The notes under the pieces: model-generated | What the model saw: only the letters and a program-made list of their open reading frames with translations | Database searches by the model: none | Told to the model about the DNA's origin: nothing | Made by a program: the position numbers and the translations under genes | In this document: piece after piece, positions 1 to 9,171 of the stretch | Layout: each line of letters opens with the position of its first letter | Numbering within the stretch: the first letter of the stretch is position 1 | NCBI RefSeq assembly: GCF_003286915.1 | Contig: NZ_QMFY01000016.1 | Location: 1-64,000, forward strand | From: Pseudochryseolinea flava | GTDB lineage: Bacteria; Bacteroidota; Bacteroidia; Cytophagales; Cyclobacteriaceae | DNA: 64,000 bases | Direction of reading: 5' to 3'

Positions 1-57
1 CGTTAACTTGTTCAGTCTGAATTGTTCGTCAAATAGACCTTTCGCCTTGTTTTTCAT
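1..57 (-). CDS. N-terminal fragment of a probable IS5-family transposase, cut by the window edge
   Basis: The minus strand opens with ATG at 57 and stays open for 19 codons to the window edge, giving a peptide that begins MKNKAKGLFDEQFRLNKL. The segment KGLFDEQFRLxKL resembles the start of IS5-type transposases, which usually follow it with a DPL-like segment that would lie outside this window. Identification rests on 19 residues and memory of the family, so it is tentative. The candidate element end at 107-123 lies about 50 bases upstream of this start, a normal leader length for such elements. Confidence 0.45.
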   Translation of the reverse strand, partial: MKNKAKGLFDEQFRLNKLT

Positions 58-123
58 TTCCCTTACTTTGAAAGCAAGTACGCAAATCTTTACCGCTTTT
101 CACTGAGGTTTTTAGAGATGCCC
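1..123. mobile_element. Possible end of an IS5-type insertion sequence
   Basis: The putative transposase start at 57 is preceded on the minus strand by a short leader and by GGTTTTTAGAGATGCCC (107-123, plus strand), which has the look of a terminal inverted repeat. A TTAA follows at 124-127, and the stop codon of the neighbouring NFACT gene lies at 135-137. The element would therefore have landed just past that gene without damaging it. The other end is outside the window, so neither the repeat pair nor a target duplication can be checked here. Confidence 0.4.
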
Positions 124-134
124 TTAACGATTAA

Positions 135-1685
135 CTACAATCCAGGAACAACCATCACAACCGTCTCCTTCTCCACCACAACCATTCCCGCGGGGTCACC
201 CTTTCGCTTTCTGACAAATTTTTTAGGCGTTACGATTACCGGGCACAGCGATTCTGTTTTTCTTTTTGAATTATACGCTGCAAGTTGCGCAGCGCGTTCA
301 ATAACATCCTTCGGAAACGTTTTACCGGATTGATGCTTGATCAGTACATGAGACCCAGGAACGTCTTTTGCGTGAAGCCATAAATCTTCTTTGTAACTGT
401 ATTTTAATGTAAGCTCGTCGTTACGCTGAGCATCTTTTCCTACCCAAATTCTGAATCCCTTAAATTCGAATTCGTGATAAGGAAGACTAATGTCTTTTTT
501 ACGGTCTTGTGATGATTCAATCGCTCCCGAAACTTGACGAATCGATTTCAAGTCGCTTGCCGATTCCAATCGCTCCAGCTTTTCTGTCAACGATACGATA
601 AGCTTTTCTTTGCTGGCGATTGCCTCCTGCAACGTCGTGATTTCGATGTGCTGATTTTTTGCCTTTCTGTAGAAGGCTTCTGCATTCTTTTGTGCATTCA
701 GATCTTTCTTCAATTTGATTTCAAGCGGCTTATTCTCGTTATAGAAATTTTCAAGCGTTACTTTTTCTTGTCCTTGACGAATTTGGTGGAGGTTTGCCAT
801 GATCAAATCTGCCCAAACCTTGTAATGGTTGTCGCTTTCTATTTCGTCGAGCTTCGATTTATTCTTTTTGATGAAACTTTCGCTCGATGAGATTTTTGTT
901 CGGATCGCTTGTAACGCATCGGCATGTTCTGAAAGATATGCGTTCTGTTGCACAAACTTAAAGTAAAACTGTGTTGCCGCTTTTAGGGGATCATCAAGCG
1001 TTTCGATTGCATTGTTAGTAGGAAGCATCCATAGCGATATTGTTTTATCGATGATGATGCTGAAAGATTGCGTTTCTTCAAGTGCTTTCTTTACCGCCTG
1101 AATTGAAGACCATTGCACTGATTTATCCTGATCGGCAAATCCTTGTTGATTCAAATATTTCCAAACGGATTTTCCGAATGTAAAGTACAACGCTTGAAGA
1201 TTGTGATAATGTGCCTCAAAGGCTTCATAACTGAAATCTATCTGACGATCTAACGTTTTGAAATTGGCATCCTCATCATCGGTAATGTTTTTCCTGAACG
1301 CATCGATAACATTGCTTTCTTTGACAAGAATGATGTTCGATCGATTGCCATGCATCTTAAACAGTAACGCGAAGCCATCGGTCATGGTTAGCGCAAACGC
1401 CCTTTCGTTTTCAAACTGCCTTACATCCGTGACGTGAAGTCCGATGAGTGATGGGAACAGATCGATATTGTTTTTTCTTGACCGTTGGTGATCCTCCGGG
1501 AACGATAATGTCGATAACGTTGGTGAGAGCGTGGCTTTGATATAAAACGACTTTTGCTTCGTCTCAAAGCGAATAATCAACTCATCTTTCTGTTGACTGT
1601 AACACTCGGAAACAACAGCTGATCCGACGAGAATATCTTTTAACCGCGAACTGACCTTGCGTAGGAAGTAGAAATTATTGTGCAC
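135..1685 (-). CDS. NFACT-family protein (RqcH/Tae2-like)
   Basis: This 516-residue protein has the order of an NFACT protein: an NFACT-N domain over about residues 1-190, a lysine/glutamate-rich coiled coil near 250-390, and a C-terminal NFACT-R RNA-binding domain with DLWLHAKDVPGSHV near residue 435. Family members such as RqcH bind the 60S/50S subunit with peptidyl-tRNA and add alanine tails during ribosome rescue. The Asp-Arg pair important in RqcH seems to read Glu-Arg here (NER, in FENERAF near residue 93), but that alignment is by eye. The start is GTG at 1685; the first residues MHNNFYFLR fit the family start. It is a single gene, 42 bases downstream of the metallo-hydrolase gene. The family call is firm; tailing activity is not shown. 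Confidence 0.85.
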   Translation of the reverse strand: MHNNFYFLRKVSSRLKDILVGSAVVSECYSQQKDELIIRFETKQKSFYIKATLSPTLSTLSFPEDHQRSRKNNIDLFPSLIGLHVTDVRQFENERAFALTMTDGFALLFKMHGNRSNIILVKESNVIDAFRKNITDDEDANFKTLDRQIDFSYEAFEAHYHNLQALYFTFGKSVWKYLNQQGFADQDKSVQWSSIQAVKKALEETQSFSIIIDKTISLWMLPTNNAIETLDDPLKAATQFYFKFVQQNAYLSEHADALQAIRTKISSSESFIKKNKSKLDEIESDNHYKVWADLIMANLHQIRQGQEKVTLENFYNENKPLEIKLKKDLNAQKNAEAFYRKAKNQHIEITTLQEAIASKEKLIVSLTEKLERLESASDLKSIRQVSGAIESSQDRKKDISLPYHEFEFKGFRIWVGKDAQRNDELTLKYSYKEDLWLHAKDVPGSHVLIKHQSGKTFPKDVIERAAQLAAYNSKRKTESLCPVIVTPKKFVRKRKGDPAGMVVVEKETVVMVVPGL

Positions 1686-1727
1686 GGAGCAATATAGCGA
1701 ATCGCATGTAGATTGCTTGCGATTTAA

Positions 1728-2489
1728 TTACAGCGATAGCTGAAGTCCGTCGTAGCTTAAGTGAATGCCCTTTGGAAGGGTTCTTTCAACATCAGCATGC
1801 AAGCCGAGTTTGTGACTGATGTGTGTAAAGTATGCCTTCTTCGGTTTGATACGGTTAACCATTTCGATCGCTTCAGATAAATTGAAATGAGAAATGTGTG
1901 GTTCGTTTTGTAGCGCGTTGAGAACAAGGATCTCGGTGCCTGCTAATGCGGCCATCGTTTCATCCGGAATGAAATTCGCATCGGTGATGTAGCTAAAATT
2001 ACCAAGGCGAAATCCGAGCACGGGTAGTCTCATGTGCATCACAGGCAATGGAAGGATCCCTACGCCGTCAATGTTAAAAGGTGCGTGACCGATCTCATGA
2101 AGTTGCAATCGTGGAATACCAGGATAATTATGCTCGGCAAACGCGTACGCGTACTCCACACGAAGCTGCTCAAGCACAGGCAGCGTACCATACACAGGCA
2201 TATCCATTTGCTGCATGAAGTTGTACGCCCTCACATCGTCGAGACCAGCGGTATGATCCCGGTGCGCATGCGTAAAGAGAACAGCATCAAGTTTGTTGAT
2301 TTGCTCCCGAAGCATTTGCTGTCGGAAATCTGGTCCAGTATCGATCACAAAACTTTTACCGGACACTTCAATATGGATCGATGTTCGGAGACGTTTATCG
2401 CGATAGTCGAGAGAACGGCAAACAGCGCACTGGCACCCAATTACGGGCACTCCTTGTGAAGTACCGGTACCAAGAAAAGTTACGTTCAA
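1728..2489 (-). CDS. MBL-fold metallo-hydrolase, PhnP-like
   Basis: This 253-residue metallo-beta-lactamase-fold protein carries the HxHxDH motif as THAHRDH near residue 75, followed by GLDDVR, a later ITDAN and a C-terminal HISHKLG. The cysteines in GCQCAVC near residue 20 match the structural zinc site of PhnP-type enzymes. PhnP cleaves cyclic ribose phosphates, but related proteins act on other phosphodiesters, so the substrate is open. The start ATG overlaps the stop of the upstream 104-codon gene by four bases (ATGA), which indicates translational coupling. No phosphonate genes are nearby. Confidence 0.85.
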   Translation of the reverse strand: MNVTFLGTGTSQGVPVIGCQCAVCRSLDYRDKRLRTSIHIEVSGKSFVIDTGPDFRQQMLREQINKLDAVLFTHAHRDHTAGLDDVRAYNFMQQMDMPVYGTLPVLEQLRVEYAYAFAEHNYPGIPRLQLHEIGHAPFNIDGVGILPLPVMHMRLPVLGFRLGNFSYITDANFIPDETMAALAGTEILVLNALQNEPHISHFNLSEAIEMVNRIKPKKAYFTHISHKLGLHADVERTLPKGIHLSYDGLQLSL

Positions 2490-2800
2490 GCAGCGGAAGA
2501 TTCAGTAGGCTCCGGAGATTCAGCAGGAGGTGTCTGTGGCTGTTGGGCAATTAATTCTTCCCAAAGCTTAAGACTTTTTTCCGTGAAGCGCGTCGTGTCG
2601 AGCTGCACACCTTTAAGGATATCAAGCAGTGTGTTAATCTTTCCTTCTGTTGTGAAGAACTTATTGATAATCATGATCTTTTGATCTTTTAAAAGGCAAT
2701 ATCCGCTCTTAAAATTGCCCTTTTCATAGCGGAGTGTGTAGTCCGATTCGGCAACCATATCTTCCAGTTTCAGGAGGAATTGTGGCGTATATTTGATCAT
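2486..2800 (-). CDS. Conserved-looking small protein of unknown function
   Basis: The 104-residue product is soluble and has no signal peptide. Residues 1-75 look like a small alpha/beta domain, and the C-terminus is a low-complexity tail rich in Pro, Glu, Ser and Ala (APAESPEPTE-like). I do not recognise the family. It is the first gene of a two-gene operon with the PhnP-like hydrolase, which it overlaps by four bases, and it faces miaA across an intergenic stretch of about 80 bases. The coupling suggests a shared role with the hydrolase, but no function can be assigned. Confidence 0.7.
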   Translation of the reverse strand: MIKYTPQFLLKLEDMVAESDYTLRYEKGNFKSGYCLLKDQKIMIINKFFTTEGKINTLLDILKGVQLDTTRFTEKSLKLWEELIAQQPQTPPAESPEPTESSAA

Positions 2801-2880
2801 GATCGTGGTTGATTTCCGGGCAAGTTACTTTGAAAATCGGAAGATTGAAAGTTGGAAAATTGTATTTTGCCGGCCGTTTT

Positions 2881-3789
2881 ATGGTCGCTAAAAGTAAAAA
2901 ACTTGTCGTTGTCGCTGGCCCTACTGCCGTCGGCAAAACTGCTACGGCCATCCGTATCGCACAACATTTTTATACCGAAATTATCTCGGCGGATTCAAGA
3001 CAGATTTTCAAAGAGTTGACCATCGGTACCGCTAAACCAGATGAGGTAGAACTGGCGGCTGTGCCACATCATTTTATCAATAGCCACACCATCAGCCAAC
3101 AGTATGACGCCGCCACATTTGCAACTGAGGCATTGGCCGTAATTCAAAATCTTTTTTTGAAAAATGATCACGTGATCCTCTGCGGTGGATCAGGATTGTA
3201 TATCAAAGCGCTCTGCGATGGCTTTGATGATATTCCCGCAGTCGATGAAAATATCAGAAAAGGCCTCGTTTCCAAATTCGAAGCATTGGGTATCGAATGG
3301 CTTCAACACGAAATGGAACGTCTCGACCCCGAACATTACAAAACGCTCGATAAGTTAAATCCACATCGACTAATTCGGGCGTTGGAAATTAAGATCGGAA
3401 CGGGCAATTCAATCGCCAGCTACCGGACGAATTCAAAACGTAAACATGATTTTGATATTGTTAAAATCGGACTAACGTTGCCACGCGAAGTTTTGTATGA
3501 AAGAATTGATTTACGCATGGATAAAATGATAGAAGCAGGATTGTTTCAAGAAGCGAAGGAGATGCTCCCTTTTGAACAACACCAAGCGTTGCAGACAGTA
3601 GGGTATCAAGAAATTTTCGGCTACTTCCATGGGGCGTACGACAAAGAGGAAGCTATTCGATTACTGAAAAGAAATTCACGCCATTATGCTAAGCGGCAAC
3701 TTACGTGGTTTAAAAGGGATGAAGAATTTAAGTGGTTTCAACCGACTCAATTAGACGACATACTTCACCATATAAACAGTTACAAGTAA
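2881..3789 (+). CDS. miaA: tRNA dimethylallyltransferase
   Basis: MiaA transfers a dimethylallyl group to N6 of A37 in tRNAs that read codons starting with U. The 302-residue product has the P-loop GPTAVGKT near residue 15, followed by SADSRQIF and GTAKP, and the late motif TVGYQEIFGY, all typical of the family. The reading frame is open further upstream to an ATG at 2809, but the extra 24 residues do not fit the family. ATG 2881 gives the normal N-terminus, a few residues before the P-loop. A weak promoter-like TATTTTG lies at 2863-2869. Confidence 0.95.
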   Translation: MVAKSKKLVVVAGPTAVGKTATAIRIAQHFYTEIISADSRQIFKELTIGTAKPDEVELAAVPHHFINSHTISQQYDAATFATEALAVIQNLFLKNDHVILCGGSGLYIKALCDGFDDIPAVDENIRKGLVSKFEALGIEWLQHEMERLDPEHYKTLDKLNPHRLIRALEIKIGTGNSIASYRTNSKRKHDFDIVKIGLTLPREVLYERIDLRMDKMIEAGLFQEAKEMLPFEQHQALQTVGYQEIFGYFHGAYDKEEAIRLLKRNSRHYAKRQLTWFKRDEEFKWFQPTQLDDILHHINSYK

Positions 3790-3834
3790 TACTTCGTATC
3801 TAACGCGAATACTTTGAACACCTGATCACGGCTC

Positions 3835-5136
3835 ATGCAAACAAAAAAAGTACTCATCATTGCTTATTACTGGCCCCCGAGTGGCGGAAGTGGCGTTCAG
3901 CGTTGGCTGAAGTTTGTCAAGTATCTGCCAACGGTAGGTGTAAAACCATACGTGTTCACACCCGCTAACCCTTCATTCGCCATTAAAGATGAATCGCTAT
4001 TACTCGATGTGCCGCGCGAGGCAGAAGTGATCCGGTATCCAATATGGGAACCATATGAAATTTTCTTTAAGCTCTCTTCGTTGTTTGGAAAAAAGAAAAC
4101 AGCGAAGCCAACGGACGTAGTCTCTTTGAAGTCCGAATCCATTTTTCAGCGGCTGAGCACTTGGGTTCGTGGAAATTTGTTCATTCCTGACCCACGCAAA
4201 TTTTGGGTGAAACCATCCGTTAAATTTCTTGAGCATTATCTGCGTGAACATAATATCGGCACGGTTATCACAACAGGCCCGCCACACAGCATGCACCTCA
4301 TCGGCTTGAAACTAAAACAGCGAAATTCATCGCTTAAATGGATTGCCGATTTTCGTGATCCTTGGAGCGAGTGGGGATTTCTCGATAGCATTCGTGCGGG
4401 TGAACGCGCGAAAAATAAACATCGTAAACTTGAAAGGCTAGTGACGACAACTGCGGATGAGGTGCTGACCATCACACCATTCTACGTGCGCCAGTTTGAA
4501 AGATTGTCCGGTAGAAAAGTTCAATTGCTGACAAACGGTTTTGATGAGGATGATTTCAAAAATCTGGTGGTGAAGAAATCGTCGAGCTTTATCATTCGAC
4601 ATGTCGGAATCATCAACGAAAAGTGCAATCCCAGACCTTTCATGCGCGCCATCGAGAAAGTGCTCCAGGATTATCCGCAAATGAAACAACACCTTGTGGT
4701 TGATTTTATTGGTGATGTCCATCCGGCTTTTAGAGCGTTTGTTGTTTCTAACCCATCGTTGAAGGCAGCGACTACCTTTACGCCAAGTATCCCACACAAA
4801 CAACTTATAGCGAAGTATGGTGAAGCGTCGGTGTTGTTACTCGTGCTCACCGGTTACAAGGATGCTGAAGGGTACATGCCGGGTAAGTTGTTCGAATACA
4901 TTGCTACGTCACTTCCTGTACTTGGGGTGGGACCCGAAGTAGGTGATGCTGCCGATCTTTTACATCGCGCGCAATGTGGTCGCATGATTGACGGCGAGAA
5001 CACCAATGATATTGCTGATTTTATTGTGAAGCAATATCGACGCTGGGAAACAGAACAGTCGATGCAACTGACGACGTCAGCAGGATTGACGTATTCGCGT
5101 CGAAAAATTGCCGAGTCGTTGGCAGCGCTGCTGTAG
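3835..5136 (+). CDS. Glycosyltransferase, GT4-like (GT-B fold)
   Basis: The 433-residue protein begins with YYWPPSGGSGVQRW near residue 10, the glycine-rich N-terminal motif of a large group of Bacteroidota GT4-like transferases. The C-terminal half holds MPGKLFEYIATSLPVLG near residue 350, matching the donor-nucleotide region of GT-B enzymes. It probably adds a sugar to a cell-surface glycan or lipid; donor and acceptor cannot be read from the sequence. No polysaccharide cluster surrounds it. It follows miaA by 45 bases on the same strand, so the two may be co-transcribed. Confidence 0.85.
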   Translation: MQTKKVLIIAYYWPPSGGSGVQRWLKFVKYLPTVGVKPYVFTPANPSFAIKDESLLLDVPREAEVIRYPIWEPYEIFFKLSSLFGKKKTAKPTDVVSLKSESIFQRLSTWVRGNLFIPDPRKFWVKPSVKFLEHYLREHNIGTVITTGPPHSMHLIGLKLKQRNSSLKWIADFRDPWSEWGFLDSIRAGERAKNKHRKLERLVTTTADEVLTITPFYVRQFERLSGRKVQLLTNGFDEDDFKNLVVKKSSSFIIRHVGIINEKCNPRPFMRAIEKVLQDYPQMKQHLVVDFIGDVHPAFRAFVVSNPSLKAATTFTPSIPHKQLIAKYGEASVLLLVLTGYKDAEGYMPGKLFEYIATSLPVLGVGPEVGDAADLLHRAQCGRMIDGENTNDIADFIVKQYRRWETEQSMQLTTSAGLTYSRRKIAESLAALL

Positions 5137-5146
5137 CATCGTACGT

Positions 5147-5863
5147 TTATTTCCGTGTGATACTTTTTAGCGAGAAGAAATGCAACGTATAGGCTAGTGG
5201 CACCAGAAAGCCTGGTAGCAATATGAATGGAAATGTTGCTACAATAGTGTTAGCGGGTTCATTCATAAATACACGGAATGGCGTCGGCATCGAGAGTATT
5301 GCTGTTGTGACGATGTTCACAAGTAGCGCTAGGCAACAAACATTCCACAGTACCACAATTGCTTTCGACACTTTCTGTTTATAAACAAGCCACGCCATCA
5401 TGGGTGCCGTGAGTCCGGAGATGATATCAAAGTTTCGACCATCGAAGGTCATTTGTTCCGGCAGTAACCCTTGGATAAAAAGCGCCCACAACAATATTTC
5501 AACAAATACGCGAAACACTTGCAGGGTGATGAGTTTATGTGGTGTTATCGCATGAATGACGATTGACGCCGTGTCATTATTGAGAAGCCAGATGACAACG
5601 GCAAGCGGAACGATGAGCACAATAAAAAGTACCGGTGGCATTGTACTGAAGTCGTTGAAGATTCCCATCAACGATAAGACTGAGATGATGATTAGCCATG
5701 AAAGAAGCGAGAATAATGTCGTGTAAAAAATGCGTCGCTGCCTTGTTTGATCAAAGTCAGTGCGGGCAAGTGCGTGCTTGATTTCGCGTAGAAGGAGGAT
5801 TCCAAACACGACGGTGAGCGAAATAAATCCGAATTGGGTAAAGAGGAAGTTGAGGGTATTCAT
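5147..5863 (-). CDS. Seven-helix membrane protein of unknown function
   Basis: The 238-residue product contains about seven hydrophobic segments (near residues 8-26, 45-70, 76-95, 113-133, 150-163, 170-190 and 208-230) and short loops, so it is an integral inner-membrane protein. I see no catalytic motif and do not recognise the family. It converges with the glycosyltransferase, leaving ten bases between the stops, and is transcribed alone. It could be a sensor-domain-like or transport-related protein, but nothing in the sequence decides this. Confidence 0.65.
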   Translation of the reverse strand: MNTLNFLFTQFGFISLTVVFGILLLREIKHALARTDFDQTRQRRIFYTTLFSLLSWLIIISVLSLMGIFNDFSTMPPVLFIVLIVPLAVVIWLLNNDTASIVIHAITPHKLITLQVFRVFVEILLWALFIQGLLPEQMTFDGRNFDIISGLTAPMMAWLVYKQKVSKAIVVLWNVCCLALLVNIVTTAILSMPTPFRVFMNEPANTIVATFPFILLPGFLVPLAYTLHFFSLKSITRK

Positions 5864-6159
5864 AAGGTGATGGAAAATTACGCCTTTGCATCATTTAAGC
5901 GGATGCGAGTTATGTATAAATGATGTAAGGTTGTACGTATATTTACCGATATTGGTGTGTCAGGATTTAACTGATTTTAGAATTTTTTCCCAAAATGAAA
6001 ATGAGTAATTAGGCTGGATGGCATAATTCGGCTTAATTTGCCAAATAAATTAAGGTTCAAACAGTCAATTTCGATGTTTTCTCTTGATTCCGGCCGCATT
6101 GGCAATGTAAGGTATGAATTGGAATTTCATTTGCAGTTGAAAAGGTATAAGAGACACAT
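5864..6159. other. Intergenic region between divergent genes
   Basis: These 296 bases separate the minus-strand membrane protein from the plus-strand TerB-like gene and should hold both promoters. The region is AT-rich. I found no clear TTTG-N19-TAnnTTTG promoter, no hairpin with a T-run, no repeat and no short reading frame with coding character. Confidence 0.5.
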
Positions 6160-6606
6160 ATGACAACATTCTTTGAACATCAGCGAACCAGTTTCAAGAG
6201 AAACTACCTGAGCAATCTTATCGCCTTAGCATCATCGGATGGGAATTTGGATGAACTCGAAAGACAACTCATTCATAAGATCGGAAAGAAGCGTGGTTTA
6301 AAAGAATGGCAAATCAATGAGCTTTTGGAGGATCAAACACCGAAGCAAGCTTTCGTTCCGGATTCGATTCACAACCGGATGGAGATGCTATACGATTTGA
6401 TGCAGATCATTTATGCCGATGAGAAAGTAACTGACGATGAGGTTGACTTTATCACCGACATCGTGCGCGCGTATAAACTTAAACTTGAAATCGTTGACCA
6501 TCTCATCGCGATGTTCAGTACGGGCACACCTCTTGCCTATGAATGGAAGGAGTTTGTCGATAGGGTAACACTCGAAACATACGAGCCTCGACCTACGATT
6601 CTCTAA
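6160..6606 (+). CDS. TerB-like protein
   Basis: The 148-residue, all-helical protein has two acidic helix-loop segments, ASSDGNLDELE near residue 25 and YADEKVTDDEVD near residue 88, the pattern of TerB-type domains that may bind metal through acidic residues. TerB was named from tellurite-resistance operons, but most TerB-like proteins in Bacteroidota stand alone and have unknown roles. A TerC homologue lies 48 kb away at 54348, with no other ter genes, so a tellurite role is not implied. It is followed after 71 bases by a glycosyltransferase gene on the same strand. Confidence 0.75.
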   Translation: MTTFFEHQRTSFKRNYLSNLIALASSDGNLDELERQLIHKIGKKRGLKEWQINELLEDQTPKQAFVPDSIHNRMEMLYDLMQIIYADEKVTDDEVDFITDIVRAYKLKLEIVDHLIAMFSTGTPLAYEWKEFVDRVTLETYEPRPTIL

Positions 6607-6677
6607 AAGATTTTCGCATCATAACATAAAGTGATTTCTCGATTTGAATAACTTGGTGCTTTATCAACAAGCATCAC

Positions 6678-7412
6678 GTGAACAACCCCTTCGTTTCCGC
6701 TATCTGCATCACGGAAAAACGTCCGCACCTTCTCGAACGCGCCGTGACGTGTTTTCAAGCTCAGTATTATCAGAATAAGGAACTCATCATTCTTTTTCTC
6801 AGCGACGACATTGCAACGGCTGCCTATGTTCGCACGATAGAAGATCCTTCGATTAAGATCATGTCGATACCGGCTCCCATGACTTTGGGCGAGAGGCGTA
6901 ACTTGGCCATTCGTGTAAGTCAAGGGGAATACTTTTGTGCTTGGGATGATGATGATTGGTATCACCCATCGCGGATCAGTGAACAGATGAATCACATCCA
7001 ACGGACGAATCTACCCGCTTGCACATTGAGCCGGATAATTTTAATGAACGTGGTTTTAGAGAAGGCATATTTGTCTTTTCATAGGCCTTGGGAAGGATCA
7101 CTGATTTGCGCGCGCCGTACCTTTGATGAAGGATTTGTATACGGTAACTACAACCGGGGCGAAGATTCAATTCTTGTTCAAGCACTCCTCGACCAAAGTC
7201 TAGTAGCTATTCATCATAACCCCGTGCTCTACATTTACAATTACCATGGAACCAATATTTCTGGAAAAGATCATTGGGACAATAATATTTTCCAACACGG
7301 AATGCCGCTCGGACAAGAAGCGAGAGACCTGGCATTGTCTATGTTGAAGAATGAAGATGTTATCAATTTATCAAACCAATTGCGCCCCTTTGTCGATGCG
7401 CTGATTGGATAA
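6678..7412 (+). CDS. Family 2 glycosyltransferase
   Basis: The 244-residue product is a GT-A fold transferase. The N-terminus SAICITEKRPHLLERAV matches the nucleotide-binding start of GT2 enzymes, GERRNLAI near residue 73 is typical, and AWDDDDWYHPSR near residue 93 is the metal-binding DxD region. A later NRGEDS near residue 160 fits the catalytic-base region. The start is GTG at 6678, because no ATG precedes the first beta strand. It has no transmembrane segment and no polysaccharide neighbours, so donor and acceptor are unknown. Confidence 0.85.
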   Translation: MNNPFVSAICITEKRPHLLERAVTCFQAQYYQNKELIILFLSDDIATAAYVRTIEDPSIKIMSIPAPMTLGERRNLAIRVSQGEYFCAWDDDDWYHPSRISEQMNHIQRTNLPACTLSRIILMNVVLEKAYLSFHRPWEGSLICARRTFDEGFVYGNYNRGEDSILVQALLDQSLVAIHHNPVLYIYNYHGTNISGKDHWDNNIFQHGMPLGQEARDLALSMLKNEDVINLSNQLRPFVDALIG

Positions 7413-7449
7413 GTTATTTATATTGAGGTCGAACTAAATATAGTTTTGT

Positions 7450-9171
7450 ATGAATGTGATTGAAGTGCCGAAACGCCCAGTGCGTAAATTTCTACCTGAA
7501 AAATTTGAAGTGACCACATGGGAAAATCTAAAGCCCTATTTCGATAATCTCCTTGCGCGTGAGATCAGCGCCATGAACGATCTCAAAAAATGGTTGCAGG
7601 ATCGCAGTGAACTTGAGTCCATCATTTCCGAAGATATGGCATGGCGCTATATCCGAATGACGTGCTATACGGAAAATGAATCTTACAGGAATGCATATCA
7701 AGATTTTGTTGAAAACATCCAGCCGCAAATTGCACCGATTGCCGATCAACTTAACAAAAAGGCTGCGGCCTCTCCATCGCTCGATGCGCTGGCAAAAGTT
7801 GAAGGATACGATATCCTGATCCGGTCACTGAAAAAAGAGATCGAAATTTTCCGCGAGAAGAATGTCCCGCTTTACACGGCGCTGAACACGGAAACGCAAA
7901 AGTATGCTCAGATTTCAGGCGCGATGACGATCACGTGGGAGGGTAAGGAAATTACGCTTCAACAAGCATCTGTATTACTCATGTCTACCGACCGTGAGCT
8001 CCGCGAAAAAGTATATCACAAAATCTCCGAACGACGTCTCAAAGATAAAGACGCGTTGGACGAATTGTTTACCAAACTCATCGGACTTCGTCATCAGGTT
8101 TCGGTGAATGCTGATTTTAAAAATTTCAGAGACTACATGTTTAAATCGCTTGGGAGATTTGACTACACACCCCAAGATTGTTTTAATTTTCATGAGGCTA
8201 TTCAACAGGAAGTTGTGCCCTTGTTAAATGCGTTTACGCAGGAAAGAAAAAAAGCGTTGAAGGTAGACAGCCTTCGTCCATGGGATAAAGCCGTTGACGC
8301 TGACGGCAGAGATGCATTGAAACCATTTACAACCGGAAAGGAGCTTACAGAAAAAACAATTGAAGTTTTTCAACGTCTAGATCCGTATTTAGGCCAATGC
8401 CTTTCGATCATGAAAGAAATGGGGCACCTCGATCTTGAGTCAAGAAAGGGAAAAGCTCCAGGAGGATACAACTATCCTCTTGCCGAAATCGGCGTGCCGT
8501 TCATTTTTATGAATGCAACTTCGACGTTGCGTGACATGGTAACGATCATGCACGAAGGCGGCCATGCTATTCACAATTTCCTCACGCGTGATCTTGAATT
8601 AAATGATTTCAAATCAACACCGTCGGAAGTAGCTGAGTTAGCGTCAATGTCGATGGAGTTGATCTCAATGGACCATTGGGATGTATTCTTCACCGATCCC
8701 GTGGAGCTTAAACGTGCGAAACGAGAGCACCTTGAAGATATCATCGAAACACTGCCATGGGTTGCTACGATCGATAAATATCAACATTGGGTTTACGAAA
8801 ATCCCAACCATACCCATGAAGAGCGAAAAGCTGCATGGAATAAAATCTTCGACTCGTTCGCTGATACCATCACCGATTGGAGTGGTCTGCAAGAAGCAAA
8901 AGACTATTTGTGGGAAAAGCAATTACACTTGTACGAGGTACCATTCTACTACATCGAATATGGTATGGCTCAGTTAGGCGCAGTTGCGGTCTGGCGTAAC
9001 TTTAGAAAAGACCCGAAGCGTGGGCTAGCGGGGTACCAAAACGCATTGAAGTTAGGATACCTCAGAAGTATTCCCGAGATCTACAAAGCTGCTGACATTC
9101 GTTTTGATTTTAGCAGGGCCTATATCAAGGAACTCATGGACTTTGTAAAAGACGAGCTCAAAAAGATTTAG
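7450..9171 (+). CDS. M3-family oligoendopeptidase (PepF-like)
   Basis: This 573-residue cytoplasmic metallopeptidase belongs to family M3, which degrades short peptides. The zinc motif HEGGH (HExxH-type with E and H positions kept) lies near residue 368, and the third ligand is expected in SEVAELASMSMEL about 25 residues later. Length and arrangement match the M3B oligoendopeptidase F group, and there is no signal peptide. A TAGTTTTG directly before the start (7441-7448) resembles a promoter -7 element but lies too near the ATG to serve it. The stop overlaps the convergent MarR gene stop by four bases. Confidence 0.92.
   Translation: MNVIEVPKRPVRKFLPEKFEVTTWENLKPYFDNLLAREISAMNDLKKWLQDRSELESIISEDMAWRYIRMTCYTENESYRNAYQDFVENIQPQIAPIADQLNKKAAASPSLDALAKVEGYDILIRSLKKEIEIFREKNVPLYTALNTETQKYAQISGAMTITWEGKEITLQQASVLLMSTDRELREKVYHKISERRLKDKDALDELFTKLIGLRHQVSVNADFKNFRDYMFKSLGRFDYTPQDCFNFHEAIQQEVVPLLNAFTQERKKALKVDSLRPWDKAVDADGRDALKPFTTGKELTEKTIEVFQRLDPYLGQCLSIMKEMGHLDLESRKGKAPGGYNYPLAEIGVPFIFMNATSTLRDMVTIMHEGGHAIHNFLTRDLELNDFKSTPSEVAELASMSMELISMDHWDVFFTDPVELKRAKREHLEDIIETLPWVATIDKYQHWVYENPNHTHEERKAAWNKIFDSFADTITDWSGLQEAKDYLWEKQLHLYEVPFYYIEYGMAQLGAVAVWRNFRKDPKRGLAGYQNALKLGYLRSIPEIYKAADIRFDFSRAYIKELMDFVKDELKKI

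Noticed and set aside
6160-6606. Tellurite-resistance locus from TerB- and TerC-like proteins
   Set aside because: The two genes are 48 kb apart with no terA, terD or terE; both families are widespread with other roles.
7441-7448. TAGTTTTG as the promoter of the M3 peptidase gene
   Set aside because: It matches the -7 consensus but ends one base before the ATG, too close to serve that start.
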